64,000 bases of DNA from Ecdyonurus torrentis (Eukaryota; Arthropoda; Insecta; Ephemeroptera; Heptageniidae): contig OX439129.1 in assembly GCA_949318235.1 (NCBI GenBank), positions 24,148,374-24,212,373 of the forward strand. The letters are read 5' to 3'. A model generated the notes under the pieces. That model was not told the DNA's origin. It was given only the letters and a program-made list of their open reading frames with translations, and did no database searches. The position numbers were made by a program, and so were the translations under genes. This document shows positions 44,755-59,770 of the stretch, piece after piece (the first letter of the stretch is position 1; every line of letters starts with the position of its first letter).

Positions 44755-45797
44755 TCAAAATAAAATTGAAAGTATGAACAGCATCACATTACTATATTTT
44801 TCAAACATCAAATAATGTTTCTCATATAAAAATTTCTTTTTAGTTGATTATAAAATAAAGATCCAATTATAAAACATTAAATCACTTAAAATTAAAAATA
44901 GCATTATGATGACTCGGCTTGAAATATATTGTTTTCATTGCTTTTAATAGTAAGGTCTATCAAAACTTAATCATTTGTAATGGAGTAAATAATACAGTTT
45001 ACTGTTTATAATAATTTCTATTCAACCATAGAATATTTTATTTATAATTATGATCATATTATCAATAATTACACGAATTATTTTAATTGTATCATATTAC
45101 TTTATCTTTCATGATAACTTTAATTTCTCATTGTGTTTTAATATAAGTATAATAGTACTCAATCGTTTCAATAAGAATCTGGATAATTATTATCAAGAAA
45201 AGTATCAAAGATCCACTTATAATTAAGTTAATGTTACATTTTTTTTTAAACAAGGGAGTTTCCGAGCTACTTGCTACTAAAATTCGTAATTTTTTTTCAT
45301 TCATTAATTTTAAAAGATAACAAAATATTAAAAATTAAATTTTATCATTCAATTACCTTGTTCTAACGTAACTCTATTAACAGTGTTAATTTTTTTTATT
45401 TTTTAGTAAATATCATTTCACCATTTAATTATTTAAAATAACTTTGGTATAACTTCTTTTTGTATATAATCTCCCATGAAAGAGATTATCTTCCACTTTT
45501 TTTTTATGATACAGTATAATATACACAGACTTTTCTTTGTAATATAAAATTAGAATTTGCATTAAAAAAAAAAAATCTTACAGCTCAAAATTGAATGTCA
45601 AACGTCACCTATTATGTTAAAAGTTAGCGTTGGATTTAGTAATGCAAATTTTTTTAAATGTAAAATATGTTATATAATAGTTATTCAGATATGGTTTTAA
45701 AGTAGACAATTTTATATATAATAACTTTGAAGCGGTAAGGCAGGCTCAGAATTGGATTTTATCATTCATATGTAACTTGGATTTTGCTCTTTTGCAT

Positions 45798-45800
<3 letters not shown>

Positions 45801-45876
<76 letters not shown>
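45801..45876 (+). repeat. (GA)n microsatellite
   Basis: About 76 pure bases of GA. It is the last GA tract on the plus strand before the series switches to CT. Confidence 0.97.
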
Positions 45877-45879
<3 letters not shown>

Positions 45880-47059
45880 AATACGATGAACAATCTGACC
45901 AAACGCTCTCATACCCCGACAAAGTGCCCCAACATTGCTTTTCAAATTAGTTTTTCTTTATGCTTAAAATATGAAAAAGTAAATTTACATATCACTTATA
46001 AAAATATATATACATTTTTTTTTCTTTCACATAGAAAAAAGTTTTAATTAAAATTTAAATATGGTTATGGTATGAAAACCAATATTTTGCTTTCGCGTGT
46101 TTTTAATTTTGACTTATAATCTTAAAGTGTAAACAAATTATAAGTCTAAAAATATTTTATGAAAATTTATATTCTCTTAGCTCTTTTTATATTGTATAAA
46201 CATTTTTCAACGAAAAAAAGAAAAAAAAAATCACTTTATTTAATAAAATGTTGAAATAATGTTTCAGTGAATTAACATGACTTCAGCGTTTGGCTATTTA
46301 TGTCAATTTTTACATGGCGCAACGTCTCAATATATATATAAGACTTTCAAATTTCAATAATGTAAACATTTAATGCATATTTTAAGTATGAAGACATTTC
46401 TATATTGACATTTTAAAACTAAACTAACCCAAGGACTCATAATTAATGTTTGCATTTTTTTTTTCGCACTCTGATAAATTTACTAAACATTACGCATGAA
46501 AATATTTTCACGAGAAACAGTGCGTTATTATTCATTTGTAGTATAGTATTTTTTTATTATTATACACATGTAGTTTCCTCAAATAATTTCACTGGAATAA
46601 GAAGGAATACAGTGGGTTAAGAGGGTAACTTGTTTACTTTGCTAAAAAAACAACTTGCATCGTTGTTGTATAACATGAGTACGCCTAGGGTAGTGAAAGT
46701 ATAAGTCGAGTAAGTAAGTACATGGTTCTACCATGCTCTGCTACATGAAATAAAGTAATCATAAATTAAAATAAATTTCATACACAAGTGGATGAAAAAA
46801 ATTACTTTGAAAGTAATAATAATAAAAATGAATGAAATACTCTAGACTTATGCTATAGCATAAAAAAATTCAAACTATATTGAAGATGCTGTTTTTATAT
46901 TATATACTTTTTTTCCGTGTCCATTTGAATGACAGGAGATATTTTTATTTCTGATAAATATTGAGAGTTTATCTTGTCATAAGAAAAATAACATGTATTT
47001 TATATAGACATCAGATGAGCAGAAATGTAAGGGGGTAGAGAAAAAAGTGTTTTAAAAAA

Positions 47060-47091
<32 letters not shown>

Positions 47092-47237
47092 CGTGCAAAA
47101 GGGAGCACAACTACACACTTAGGCCATGCAGGGCTTAGGCTGCTGGGTTTTTAGCTGTGCGTTTTGTGTGTACAGCTCTGCTCGCTTGCTAGCTGTGTCC
47201 GTATATCGATTGCTGTAACATCAAGCATACCGCTTCC

Positions 47238-47239
<2 letters not shown>

Positions 47240-47320
<81 letters not shown>
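47240..47320 (+). repeat. (TC)n microsatellite
   Basis: About 81 pure bases. The 130 bases before it (47105-47235) are GC-richer than their surroundings but show no exon I can defend. Confidence 0.97.
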
Positions 47321-47323
<3 letters not shown>

Positions 47324-47664
47324 TCTACTCGTGCCAAGTCTGTGTAAAGAAGCTTCATTCACTATATGTACGTACCTACAAAACTTGCTTTTTCCTTGCT
47401 TTCTACTTATTTGCAAACTGTAAGTACTGCAAAGATGGTACAGCATATAAGATAATCTATACCTCGCGGTTTTTGCAAAAACAACACAAATAATAACCAG
47501 CGAAAAGCAAGAACTATAAGCATCAACATACGAACTTATTATTTTACAACCTTTTAAATTAGTTAAAACATCTTTCTCTTGTTGAAAACTTTTTTTTTTT
47601 GTATAATCCATTTTTGTATTAAATTTAAGAAAGAGATTATTTTGTAACTGCAGCTCTTTTCTAT

Positions 47665-47668
<4 letters not shown>

Positions 47669-47742
<74 letters not shown>
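47669..47742 (+). repeat. (CT)n microsatellite
   Basis: About 74 bases, 350 bases after the previous CT tract. Confidence 0.97.
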
Positions 47743-49209
47743 AAGCTCTTCTAAAAGTCAACACCAAATCATGGTTTCTCTTGCTCACTTCACTAATAAG
47801 TCTTCAAAAGACGTTAAAACAAGTGTAATTAATCTCAAACATACAAAATTGTACATAAGTGGAAGAACTGCATTTAAATATTGTCGCTGTAAAACTCGCC
47901 TTTTCTTACACTGAAAATACAACAAAGTGTTTTTATTCTCATCATAATCATCATATTGATTGTGCATGAGTTTTTTTTTTAAAACAATAAAATCTAGATT
48001 TCCTCTTAATGAGTTGATTTTTAACGATAATAATAAGACAAAAGTACTGTTCTGTATTTCTTTCTTCTTTTTTTTTTGTATAAATTTCTTCAAAAGGAGA
48101 ACAAAGGAATGACTGCCTTAAGCAAATTTTTATCGTTACATAGAGCTGAAAAGGGAATAATAATAATAATAAAAAAATGGAACAAAATGAAATAATAATA
48201 ATAAAAAAAAATTCTTTGAAGTTCATAGTCTGACCAAAAGAGTGTGAACGAAATAAGTATAAAAAAACGAAGAAGAAGAAAAACAAAACAAAACAAAAAA
48301 ATAATAAAAAATAATAATATTGTTGTTTCAAATATTTCCAAAAAATAAAAAATCTACAATTAAATTGAAATCTCGTTACACAAAAAGTTTTAATAAAAAT
48401 TCACTTAGAAGGCAGTCTAATATCCTGGCTGTAATTAACGCACGACGGCACACAAATTTTATCTTTTACCAAATTATTATATGTAGAGTAAGCTTGATAC
48501 TTAAAACGTTTATGTAAAAATGAGTATTTAGGATGAAACTCTTTGGCATCGTGATCGTTGTTACTATCGTTTAAGACGCTTACACGTTGAGTGGATTTTA
48601 ATTTCCCCGGCGCAAATGATAAAACTATCTGCTTTTTAGAATTCTATAAAGGTTGTATATTTTTTCTTTATAATATTAAATTCAGGCTAAGCACTTTTAA
48701 AGATACAAAAGTACGTATATAACTAAATCCTTCTTCAAATATAGCGAATCATAAAAAAAAAAAGTATTCAATACTGAATTGCTACAGTGAAAAGATAGTT
48801 AATATAAAAAATATACCCTATATAATCTTTTTCAATATTAAATCTTTAAAGTTTATATAGTTGGAAGAAAAAAAAAATGTTGCAGTATATGATTTAATAC
48901 AGCTGATTTATTTTTCTCTTTACAGTAGCTTTGAATGTAAGTTTGTATTGAGTTCACAAACCATTTTTTTTATACAAAAAAAAAAAAAGAAAAAAAAAGA
49001 AAGAAAAGAAACACTGCATACTGCATGTATATTTGGTTATAAAAAAAGTAATATTAAAGCTTGAAAGAGAACTAGAAAAAAAAAGTTGCATATTATGTTA
49101 CATTCTATATTGAATTTCATAATAAATCAATGAAAGGTTTACAAATAATATATATATATATATAGAGTTAGTAGCTCATAAACATACAATTCATGTTTCA
49201 AAATATTTT

Positions 49210-49212
<3 letters not shown>

Positions 49213-49254
<42 letters not shown>
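49213..49254. repeat. (AT)n microsatellite
   Basis: About 42 bases of AT, 190 bases ahead of the first exon of the plus-strand gene. Confidence 0.95.
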
Positions 49255-49257
<3 letters not shown>

Positions 49258-49445
49258 CATGTTCATCGAGTGCAAACCAACACCTGTATATTTATATAAA
49301 ATACCCTTGTAACTTATAAATTAACCAAATAACAACACACCTGTTATACTAAATAGCTCACTCTATAACTGTTTAAACTTATTACCATTAATAATTTATT
49401 TAACATGAAGTCTAATTTTTGTTATTTTGTTATTATTATTTCCAG

Positions 49446-50209
49446 ATGGGACCACCACGTGTTGTTTCAATGATGCCTTCCAATACAGATAAAACTTCAT
49501 TACAACGAGTACTTAGTGCTCCATTAACCAACAATAACAATAATATTTCACCTCATCCAGAATCAGAAACATTATTATGTTGTACTTTACGTCGTGGTGG
49601 ACATAATCATTTCTTTTGTCCAAGAAATACAAGAAATCGTGAACTTATAGATACAGAATTACCTATAACTGATACTGTTAAAAAAGCAAGAAGTATATTT
49701 GAATCATCACATAGATCTACAGTTCGTAGTCCATTATGGACCGATACTGGTAGTATGTCATCAGGTGTTAGTAGTGCTGATTTAAGTTCTCCTGCTGGTA
49801 AAACAGAAAGTTTTATTACGAGTAGTGAAGAAGATAACAGTGACTGGGAAGAAGAAGATTCAATTGATGATGTATTTGATTATCCATCTTCACCACCACG
49901 ATACATTTCATCATCAGTAATGGATAGAATAAGATCAAAAGGTTCAAGTGTAACATATTATGGTGGTAAAATTATTGAATCTAATATGAAACCAATATCA
50001 CCAACAAGAATCATATTAAATGAAATTCATCGTAGTACTGAATATCAAGCATGGTTAAGTCCTGCTTCAGGATTACCAAGAAAAGATTTTTCATTGGTTA
50101 GAAGTAAGAAACAAGTTCCACATGGCCATTGTAAATTAGTAAAAAGTAATAGTTGCGATAGCAGATTGGAAATTATTGCACTGCAACCGGAATCTAAAGA
50201 TGAAAAACA
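49446..50209 (+). CDS. Plus-strand gene, penultimate exon
   Basis: 764 bp, with 254 codons from ATG plus two extra bases by my coordinates or 255 if the acceptor is one base off. The reading frame is unambiguous, ending KDEKQ before the consensus donor GTAAGT near 50210. Codons are strongly A/T-ending, as expected locally. Confidence 0.8.
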
Positions 50210-50876
50210 AGTAAGTAATTTTACATTATTTATTTTATACCAAAATTTGGTTAAATTTTGAAGCTTTATAAGTATTTTTGTAAAAATAAAATATTATAAA
50301 AGAAATACGGTTCGTTTGATAAAATGTTTAAATGACTTTGTGGGCGTTTTAGTTTATGTTTGTTGCATTAAATTTAACTAATTAGGCAAATGATTTAGAT
50401 AGACTTCCGTTACAGATTTTCAACTACATAAAGTTTTGAATAATTGCCAATATTTTGCATGGCCTGTTGTTAAAACAAAATATAATTTTCCAAATATAAA
50501 TTTTAGCTAAGCACTAAAACAACAAAACTAATAATATTTGCTGAAAATTTACTATATAAATTAAAGGAAAAACACTTAAAAATAAATGTAATAAACTTTT
50601 ATTTTAATACATTCATATTATATAAAGCAATATTTTGTAACGTTTTGTAATGGAAATGAGTTTTTTTTAAAAAATGTTTAGATTTAAAACAGCTTTTGTG
50701 ATGGCATAAAGAGAATCATATGAGGCTAAAATCTCGGGCACAAGCAAGTTCACTTAAGCAGAAAATACCCTCTCACGAAGTATCATCCATCAGAACCACC
50801 ACCACATGACGGGCTTGTCTGCTTAAATTTTACTGCTAAAACTGCGAGAAAATAAGTGCTCAAGTGGGATGCTGTG

Positions 50877-50912
<36 letters not shown>

Positions 50913-51365
50913 TCTATGCATCTCAAGTCTGCATGACGCTTTGTCTCTTGTTCCGTAAATAAAAATAAATTATGTTTATTTATAAAATTCATTGTTATTT
51001 TATGAAAGAATTATGAAGTTTCAAAATGATATCCATCAAAGTTCGTTCTGGTATCTTTACATTTTCTTGCATTTTATAATATAAAAACATATAATCTTCA
51101 AAATTTATGGATGCAACCTCTCAAATTCTTCTCCATTGTTATCAATAAGAATGAGTAAGGAGATGAAATATTTAATGGAAAGATGCCAAACATAAAGTAA
51201 AATATGATACCAAAAAAATAACTAATAATTCTAATTTAAGTAGAAGCAATTTTACTATACTCGAATACAAAGCCAGCGATTTTAAATCAATTTTATATTA
51301 TATTTTTTAATTAATAGTTAGTGAAACCTTGATTTCATTTCCGTTTCCTCTATATACATTTTCTG

Positions 51366-51434
<69 letters not shown>

Positions 51435-52343
51435 ATAATAGAATCTAGCTATTCTTTTGTCAACATTTTGTCATTTTTCTTGATTGAAGCGGAGCAAGTT
51501 GCGGAAACTTGTGACTGTCCGTGCGTACTATAGCTTGTGTGGCTCCTTCAACTTTATTGTACCGCGTTTTTCATCTGCTTGCTTGCAAAATATTTCAACC
51601 AGAAGTATACATAAAATAATAATAAACATGCTGTTATATTGAGTTATTTCAGTAATTTAAGTTCATAACTTCACAATTGTAAATTAAATTATTACATTTA
51701 TTTTTTATAATAAATTAACAGAGCATACAAACATTATTTTCTTTAAAAATTTCCTGTTATTATTTTTTTCTACGTATACGTTTATTTATAAAATATGAAA
51801 GGACAAAACTTATGACACCTATAGTTTGTGCATTCTAATTTTCATTTTTTTATTGTGTACTATATTATAACCTGAAACTTTTTTTTTATAAAAATATACT
51901 TTTATTATTATTATTTTTTGTAATCCTATATACAATGCATAAAATATAATATGATATATAAATTTGAAAATGAAACTTCTTTGGTAACACTTTTGGTATT
52001 TCACATGCAAAGAAGATACTCAAAATCTTTCCTAGTAAAAAAAAAATTTCAAATTCTGTTCCCAATGGAGATATAAAATGGAAAAGCTGAATAAAGTAGT
52101 GTCGTAGTATAAGTATATATAAAAAAAGAAGAAAAATTTGGAAAATTTTTCTTCTTATTCCTTCAAAAATAGAAATAGTCCTAAGCTATTTTGTAAAGAA
52201 ATATTTATGAAAATCATTAGAAATAACTGTTAACGAATCAGTAAACATTAATGCACAACAGCAGTTAAGAAATAAGTATATTATGAAACCGAGCAGAAAG
52301 TTTTAGGACAAAAAAAAAGTACTTACACTTTCAGTTATACATG

Positions 52344-52375
<32 letters not shown>

Positions 52376-53025
52376 CTGGTCATGTTACTATTTTTTCCTT
52401 CTAATGTTGACTATTGAACGCGTTGAAGCAAAACATAAAGCCACAATTCATGATTTAAAAATAGAATTATATAAATTCAATTATTGTCATTGTGCTCAGA
52501 GATAGTTTTTTCATACAAAAATCCCAGTACCAGTTTTATAAATAAATATATAATAATATACAGAAAATATTTTTTTCTTTGATCAGTATATACTGTAAGC
52601 AAAGCTTTCCCTTTACTGTTCACTCATAAAAACAAGCGATTTAAAATTGACGTCTTTATATTATATATAATGAAATTATTTTCTATTTTATTAAAACATG
52701 TTGTCAAAAACATAAGGTTACGCAAATGTATCATGTCATTAATAAAATTGATGTATTATTGGATTTTTTATTATTATTTGTTATACAGCAGAAGCAGAAT
52801 CAACTTCGAGTTCGTAGCTTGAGTAGTCCTGGAGATAGAGGAGGACTTGTAATGGTGCAAGATACTTGGCATTGCCCAGGCACCACCTCGGTGGTGTACG
52901 ATTTCTGCAGGCGCAGGCACCCCTCGAGACACCAGGCGGCACCCACGTTGTCGCAGCATCCCTTATTTAATGCTGCTGCAAATAATACGCATGCGCGACA
53001 TTCTGCCAACTTTTCAACGCTATAG
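49446..53025 (+). CDS. Unrecognised Ser-rich, probably disordered protein; last two exons
   Basis: Two exons (49446-50209 and 52791-53025) join in phase 0 and give about 333 residues to TAG at 53023-53025. The first exon starts directly at ATG after a TTTCCAG acceptor, so the ATG may be the true start with a spliced 5'UTR, or coding may continue from unseen upstream exons. Visible features are LQRVLSAP, Asn-run NNNNN, Ser-rich SPLWTDTGSMSSGVSSADLS, an acidic block EEDNSDWEEEDSIDDVFDYP, then RIRSKGSSVTYYGGKI, STEYQAWL, KSNSCDSRLE, and in exon 2 RVRSLSSPGDRGGL and a His/Arg-rich tail. There are no signal peptide, membrane helix or catalytic motifs. I do not recognise the family; a cytoskeletal or signalling adaptor is possible but not shown. 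Confidence 0.8.
50210..52790 (+). other. Intron of the plus-strand gene
   Basis: A 2.58 kb GT-AG intron holding a 27-base A-run (50881), an (AT)n tract (51372-51428), a 26-base A-run (near 52345) and a perfect hairpin with 14 bp arms (52128-52157). GC-richer blocks at 50690-50960 and 51480-51600 show no coding potential. Confidence 0.7.
51372..51428. repeat. (AT)n microsatellite
   Basis: About 57 bases inside the intron of the plus-strand gene. Confidence 0.95.
52791..53025 (+). CDS. Plus-strand gene, last exon
   Basis: This exon begins after TTGTTATACAG with QKQNQLRVRSLSSPGDRGG in the frame carried from the previous exon and ends at TAG. Its second half (TWHCPGTTSVVYDFCRRRHP and on) is far richer in G and C than exon 1 and contains an ACCACCTCGGTGGTG hairpin. 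Confidence 0.75.
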
Positions 53026-53541
53026 AGTGAGAGTGGTGACCCCATAGTGACCTTTTATATATTATTATTATTATTATAATATGAAGATTTTTTTTTTTTG
53101 TAGTCAGCTGATTAGTTTAAAAATATGAAATAATGATGTAAGGCAAACTTTACCCAAAAACAATATCAAGTTAGTTTTTTTTTATACTAATTTAGTATTT
53201 TGATATTGCATGCATGATATCCATGTTAATATATACAATAATAATTTTTTTTAAAGCATGTGTATTAAAAATAAGTTATTGCTAAACATGTTGATTCAAA
53301 GTCACGATGATACCTGTTGAGTATATTATATAATTTTTGATTGAAGGAAGTGTGATAGTCATGCAAGTAAAACTTTTCGAATTATAAGATGTTGGGCTTT
53401 TTCTTTAAAGTAATTTCTATGAGATTACTTACTTGCATAATTGAAGATGTAAAGAAAAAAAATATATATATTATTATATGGAAGGTTGAATATTACTTGC
53501 AAACTCAATTTTTTATCGTGACTTTTAATACCAATGAAAAA

Positions 53542-53547
53542 AATAAA
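53542..53547 (+). terminator. Candidate polyadenylation signal AATAAA
   Basis: It lies about 520 bases after the stop codon; a second AATAAA follows at about 53563. Weak, because such words are frequent in this sequence. Confidence 0.3.
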
Positions 53548-54379
53548 TATATATTGTTCCCGGAATAAAATATAACTCTTACGTAAAATAATAATAATAT
53601 ATATAGAAACTGGTCATCATTACAATCGTTTTTAACAATAATATTTATAGTCAATTATATAAATCAAATAAATTGTAATTATTAGTGTAACATAGATATT
53701 GTCAATAATCTTTCTATATATTATTTGTAAAATATAAAATAGCTTGGAGAGTGGCGTAAAATATCAAAATATATATTATTTGAATATAATCTTCAGCTAA
53801 TTAAGCATAAACATAGAATGTAATTAGTAAATTTAATTATTATCTATTATTATATTATATATATATTATAATGGAGAGGGCGATGTGAACAATCAATTAG
53901 TTTCAAGTAGATTTAATTTGCTTTGATATGTACAGACATGCTAATTACATTGTAAATTAATTATCATAATATGTAGTTAATGTAAAAAAAAAAAAAAAAA
54001 AAAAAAAGTTTAAACATATCACATCAAGCCATAATAATTAAGCCATCTTCTATATGTCTTTCTCTGTATATTTTAATGTAAAACAACATTCTTTATATGT
54101 AAAATAATACATGTATTATATATTTAAAATAAAGTAATAATGATAATAAATAATGTACGTAGTCTTTTTTTAAAAATTCTCTATTACATTTTTAGGGTTT
54201 TGTTGATGATACATAAAAAAAGAAAAAAATGGAATACTTGGTAAACATATGTGACAGAAAATAGAGCCAACAGCAAAACGCAGATTATTTGTTATTTTTT
54301 GACGGGATAGTAACTTTTACTTTTTTTTTATATGAAAAATGAAACTGATTATATTACCACAGTATGTTTTTTTTTTTAA

Positions 54380-54496
54380 ACTAGTGTTGTTCGTAAACCC
54401 TGTTCTCTTGCACTAAAAAAATGCGCATTCCATTTGAATAACCAAAGTTGATCGTCATTTTAAGAGCAGAGAACATGGTTTACGAACAACATTAGT
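54380..54496. mobile_element. Short MITE, TGTTCGTAAACC family (copy 2)
   Basis: A 117 bp element with ends ACTARTGTTGTTCGTAAAC in inverted orientation. The interior ATGCGCATTCCATTTGA and TGATCGTCATTTTA is nearly identical to copy 1 at 835-946, in the same orientation. Confidence 0.85.
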
Positions 54497-55226
54497 ATGT
54501 AAATACGAAACTAGATTATTAAATATTTTGTACAACACGTTTTTTTAAAAGTTTTTAATTTATAAAATTGTAAAGTAAAAGTTAATATATATATTATTAT
54601 TTTTTTTTTTGAGTACGCAAATCAAAGAAGTGTAATCAACTATATACGTTGAGTGTTTTGACTAATATAACGAAAATTTGTAATTCCAGCGTAATAATGA
54701 TTATCGATCTGTCGTCGCAACCTTATTATAACAACGTGCTAGGTTTGTAATATCGTAAAGCTGGTTTCGTTCCATATTATATGGCATAACTTTACTCTTG
54801 GCAAGAATTTTAAAAATAGACATTCCATCAACATATAAGCGTAATTTTTGCCTGCGATAAAATTTTATATTTCACCCTTCTTTTTCTGATTGAGGACATT
54901 TTATTTATCGTTGATATTAAAACTAATGATGTATTAAGACCATTAATTTCTGGTTGCCTAAGGGTGTGTGGTATATAACAACATAGGCCGTGAAGTATAT
55001 ATAGGGTCGAAATAAGAAAAGAAAATAAGTTGTGTACACACGGTATTGTAAACTCAATATTTTTGTGATGGAGATGAAATTTTAATCCAAAGTAATATTT
55101 GGAGCTTATACGCATAAATATTTACATTATAAGTTCTTCGAAACATTGAAAATAACAAATAGTGGATTATACTGTTACAAAATAAGGATTTACAACTATC
55201 ATGGACATAATTTGATTTTTCTTTCG

Positions 55227-55332
<106 letters not shown>

Positions 55333-58300
55333 TGACATTACAAAGAAAATAGAAATGTATTGTGTCCAATAACTGTCACTGAATCGAATTCCTTTTGCGA
55401 AATACTATGTAATCTTTTACACACAAGACAAGACACTGTTGAGATAACATGAAATTTTATGGTAAAATTTACTTAAGCCATTCAATTACTTTAAAGCTAA
55501 AATGTTTTCAATATCCAACACATAGAAGTGTGTTTATCGTAATGTTGAAATAGTTTCCTTGTAATTCTATTCAATTTAGGACATTTTACACTATTAATAT
55601 ACTTTTTTTATATATATATATCAGTAGGGGTATTGGATAATATAGATAATATAAAATTTAAGTACATATATATTACAAGGAGTATTAGCTGCAAAACATT
55701 AAAAAAAAAAAGCCAAAAATTTATTGGTACGGTTTAAATTTTTATAGAACTTATTAATTTTACTATTTTGTAGTTACGTATAATTTTAGTGGTATTAGTT
55801 GTACCCGTAATAAAAATAAAAAAAAGCCACATAAAAACGTAAAATCGTATAGCTTATATTTAAGACCGTATTTTTATTATCCCTTAATGACTGCAGACAA
55901 CAAAATTATGAAAGTTTTTGTATACATAATCAATAAAATTTTATAAATATTTGATGGGAAATATATTCTTTTATAAAAGACTCCACTTCAAGATGCATCA
56001 AATAAAAAATTAATGACTACACAACTTCCATAACAATAATGCCCATTTATCAAAATTGATAAGTATACCGTTTTCAAAAGTTTTATGCCGCAAGATGACT
56101 TTTTTTTTTCAACTTTAAAGCACAAAACTTTTTGGAAAAGTGTTGAGCTTTATACGTTAGTCTTGTTTTTTAGCTCAAAAGAAAAAAAAAAAAAAAAAAA
56201 AAAAAAGTCTTGGAGAGAAACTTTAAGCATGCCAATCAAAAGCTTTGCCAAAAAGTACGCCTTTTTCAGATATACTCGAAACATATTAAATTTTTTACAG
56301 TATTGATATATCATTTTAAGCATTTTCCGCATACCTCTAAGAGAGCTATTTATTGTGTATATATACATTTAAGCCCATTAAAATAGAGCAAGACAAAATT
56401 TCTACTTAGCAATATCAAATTTACTTATAAGTGTTAATTGTACATACTTATAATAGGAGACTCGATGAACCTCTGAAGTTCAGAACTTGTCCACTCTGAT
56501 TTTTTTGATGTCATTTAAGTCACTGATGTTAGCAACAATGTTAGCAAGAAATTTTGATTCACATTTTTACACGGGGATTTTTTTTTAACATTTTTTATTG
56601 CATTTTTGGAGTTGTCTTATCTTTACAGAAAAAAAAAACTATACACTGTACAACTTATTAGTCAAATCATCACAGCAGCTCATTAATATATTGATCATAC
56701 ATTTTGTTAAATTATATAGCAGGTAAAATTTTGAACGAACTTTATTGCAAAAGCTTTTACCTGACATATTTCTCTTACTTTGTTTGATAGTATACTAAAA
56801 ACTATATACGCATTACGCATACTAAATAATAGGTGTTATTAAAATGCTTCAAAATTATACATTCACAAAAAAAAAATTAAAAAAAATAAAAGAAAAGACA
56901 GACTTAATATATAACACCAAACCGTTACAAAATTCTTGACAATAAGTCGAGTGAAAAGTATATCGAACACATTTAAATATCCGTCGGTATAAAAATATGT
57001 GTGTTAAAAGAAAAAAATATACTCACGTATCTGTGTAAGTACATATTCAGTGTGGATTATGTAAAAAAGAAATAGTACATATGTATGGAATATTTCATTT
57101 TTTATTATATCGTTGCGTCATCGCGCACTGGAATAAAAAAAAAAAAAAAAAAAAAATTTTATGTCATACTGTATTTTTTTCCTTCATCATTTTAGAGTCA
57201 GATATATTTGTTTTAAAAAGTATCATCGTGTGAGAATACAAATGAAGACACTTTTTTGAATTCCCCAACCCTTCCATTTCATTATACATTTCATCATATT
57301 CTAGTGTTAATTGCAGATTCATGTTCCATCAAATGCAAACATTCACGCAATATTTCCATTAAGACACTACAAGAAAATTATAATATGATGTATCATGATG
57401 CAAACAAATTATATACCTGTTGGTATTTAAATAATTAATACTATACACCATTATAGTACACCGAAAGTAAAAACTTTTAAATGATGTTAGTGTTTTTAAT
57501 TTAATATAAACATCTAGTTTACGGTATGGTTTTTGTATACAGAATAGTAATAATTTAATTCTGATATATAATAAAGTAGTTTTAAAAGTAGCCACATAGA
57601 CAATATTGATCATGTTATTAAACATGAGTACATATAGGAAAGAGTTTATTATTATTATTTATTCTTTTAAACGAGCGGTAATGTACATTACATACATTAT
57701 TAATTATATAAATACCAGTGACCACATATCAAGTATTAAAATGCTAAATACGTGATTAAAACTGATTACATAATTAATATTCCACCACATTTTGTATTTT
57801 ATATATTTATGCATGTAATATTATTATAAAGTGGAATATAGCACTGTAGCACTGTTCGTGTATTATGTATATTGTATATTATATACGTATCTGCCTGAAA
57901 TTGTATTAGCTTTACTAAAAATAATAAAAAAATGTTGCCTCCAACTCCCTACGAGAACAATTTTTACGCATATTTTACAACTTCAAACAAAAAACTATAA
58001 ACTGTATATGATATGAGGAAAAAGAAAATTGAAAACGTACGAGATTTTTCATATTTCTGTCAATGGTACCGTGGTACGTAATCGAATCTCCGGCATATCT
58101 AAATCACACAAACAACGACATATACAATAAAATTTATATACGCATTTTTCTTCTTTACATTATAAATTATATGAGATGAAAAATATCATTTGTGTAACTC
58201 TTTCATAATATTTGTGTATACACAGCATGCTTTTTTTTTTCTTTTTTTTTTTCAAAGTTCCCTTCAAAACAATAAAAAAATTGTATATATTATTTTTGTG

Positions 58301-59252
58301 AAATTTTCTCCAACAAGGAAACAAAAATTTCTTTATCCTCTGGATTATTTATTCATTAAATAATGCAAATAAGAAGAGAAAACATTTAAATTAAAAATGA
58401 AAGAAAAACAAAATCGAAAAAGCTTTTTTTCCTTTCTCTATAAATTTTGTTTCAATTTTTATAAAAAGTATTCTAAAAATGATATATACTGTATATATTT
58501 ATTCTAGTATTTTAAAATAATAATGATAATAATAAAAACTCATTTATAGACAAGTTATTGTGATTATAAACCTTAAAATGTAACACTGCAGATAACTTTC
58601 TTACATCTTAATGTATATTACTTTTCTTCTTTTAATAATAATATAGTACTCTATAGTATTTTTAGCTCTTAAGCCTAAAACAGATTATTAAAACAATAAA
58701 CAAAATAGTAATTTAGGTATGTTTCACTTCATATACTGCAAGGGAACATCGTAGCTTTTGTCAAAATAATTTTACTCCATTATACTCATACTGTTTAAAA
58801 CATACAATGTATACATAAAGCATTAATATTTCTCCCTCTCGCTATATATGCATATTACTAAATCTTCTGTGTATTATTACTCTTCGTACATAAACACTGG
58901 ATAAACATTTTAATATACATACGCAAAAGCTATATGATAAATTTAACAATATGCCATAAATTTTGCTACAGAAATAAACGGTAGGTAAATTTCAAGAATT
59001 TTAATAAGGTATAAAAAATGACATTAAAATGTTTCAAGATATTATAAATGAACAGTTTTTGCGTTTCTTCTTATTTGAAGTTATGTCATAATTTCATCAT
59101 GTATATAAACTCAAAAATTATTTTCTCCTTTAAAAATTAGTAAATTATTTTGTTGCTTTAATTTATAAGCGTAAGAATGAATTTAAACTTCAAATTATAA
59201 TTAAAATTTGTAAAGAAAATAGAAATAATTATTTTAAGGACGTATATTATAA

Positions 59253-59254
<2 letters not shown>

Positions 59255-59319
<65 letters not shown>
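59255..59319. repeat. (AT)n microsatellite
   Basis: About 65 bases of AT. Confidence 0.95.
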
Positions 59320-59322
<3 letters not shown>

Positions 59323-59727
59323 AATATCTTATTCACTTCAAATATGTTTTCCTTCTAAATTTATTTAATAATGTTTAAATTATTCTTGAATACATTCAAC
59401 CATGATATACAGCATATGACATTATAAATTATTTATATTATACATTTTCATTGTTTCCTATTCAAAATTAACTAATAATTTATTTAATTAAACTACATGC
59501 TTTATGTATAAAACAATATTACATTAAATTTAAATCTGAATATGTACACGTTAATATATGAAATGGCTAAATAAATTTGTGAAGAAATAAAATGTAAGAA
59601 AACATTGCCATTATTAACGATGGCATGTAAAATAATGATTATCATTATTGTTGTTTTATGTTACATTATTGATATGATGCAGTCATTCACTTGCACAAAT
59701 ACTCCACTTCATCACGCTCTCTAGTTT

Positions 59728-59770
<43 letters not shown>

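Larger units (their letters stand above)
38880..47100. other. Gene-free AT-rich stretch
   Basis: It contains homopolymers (40078 T-run, 40491, 41684, 44628 and 47067 A-runs), two GA tracts and the TTAA/TTAG tandem repeat. No coding exon could be supported. Confidence 0.5.
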
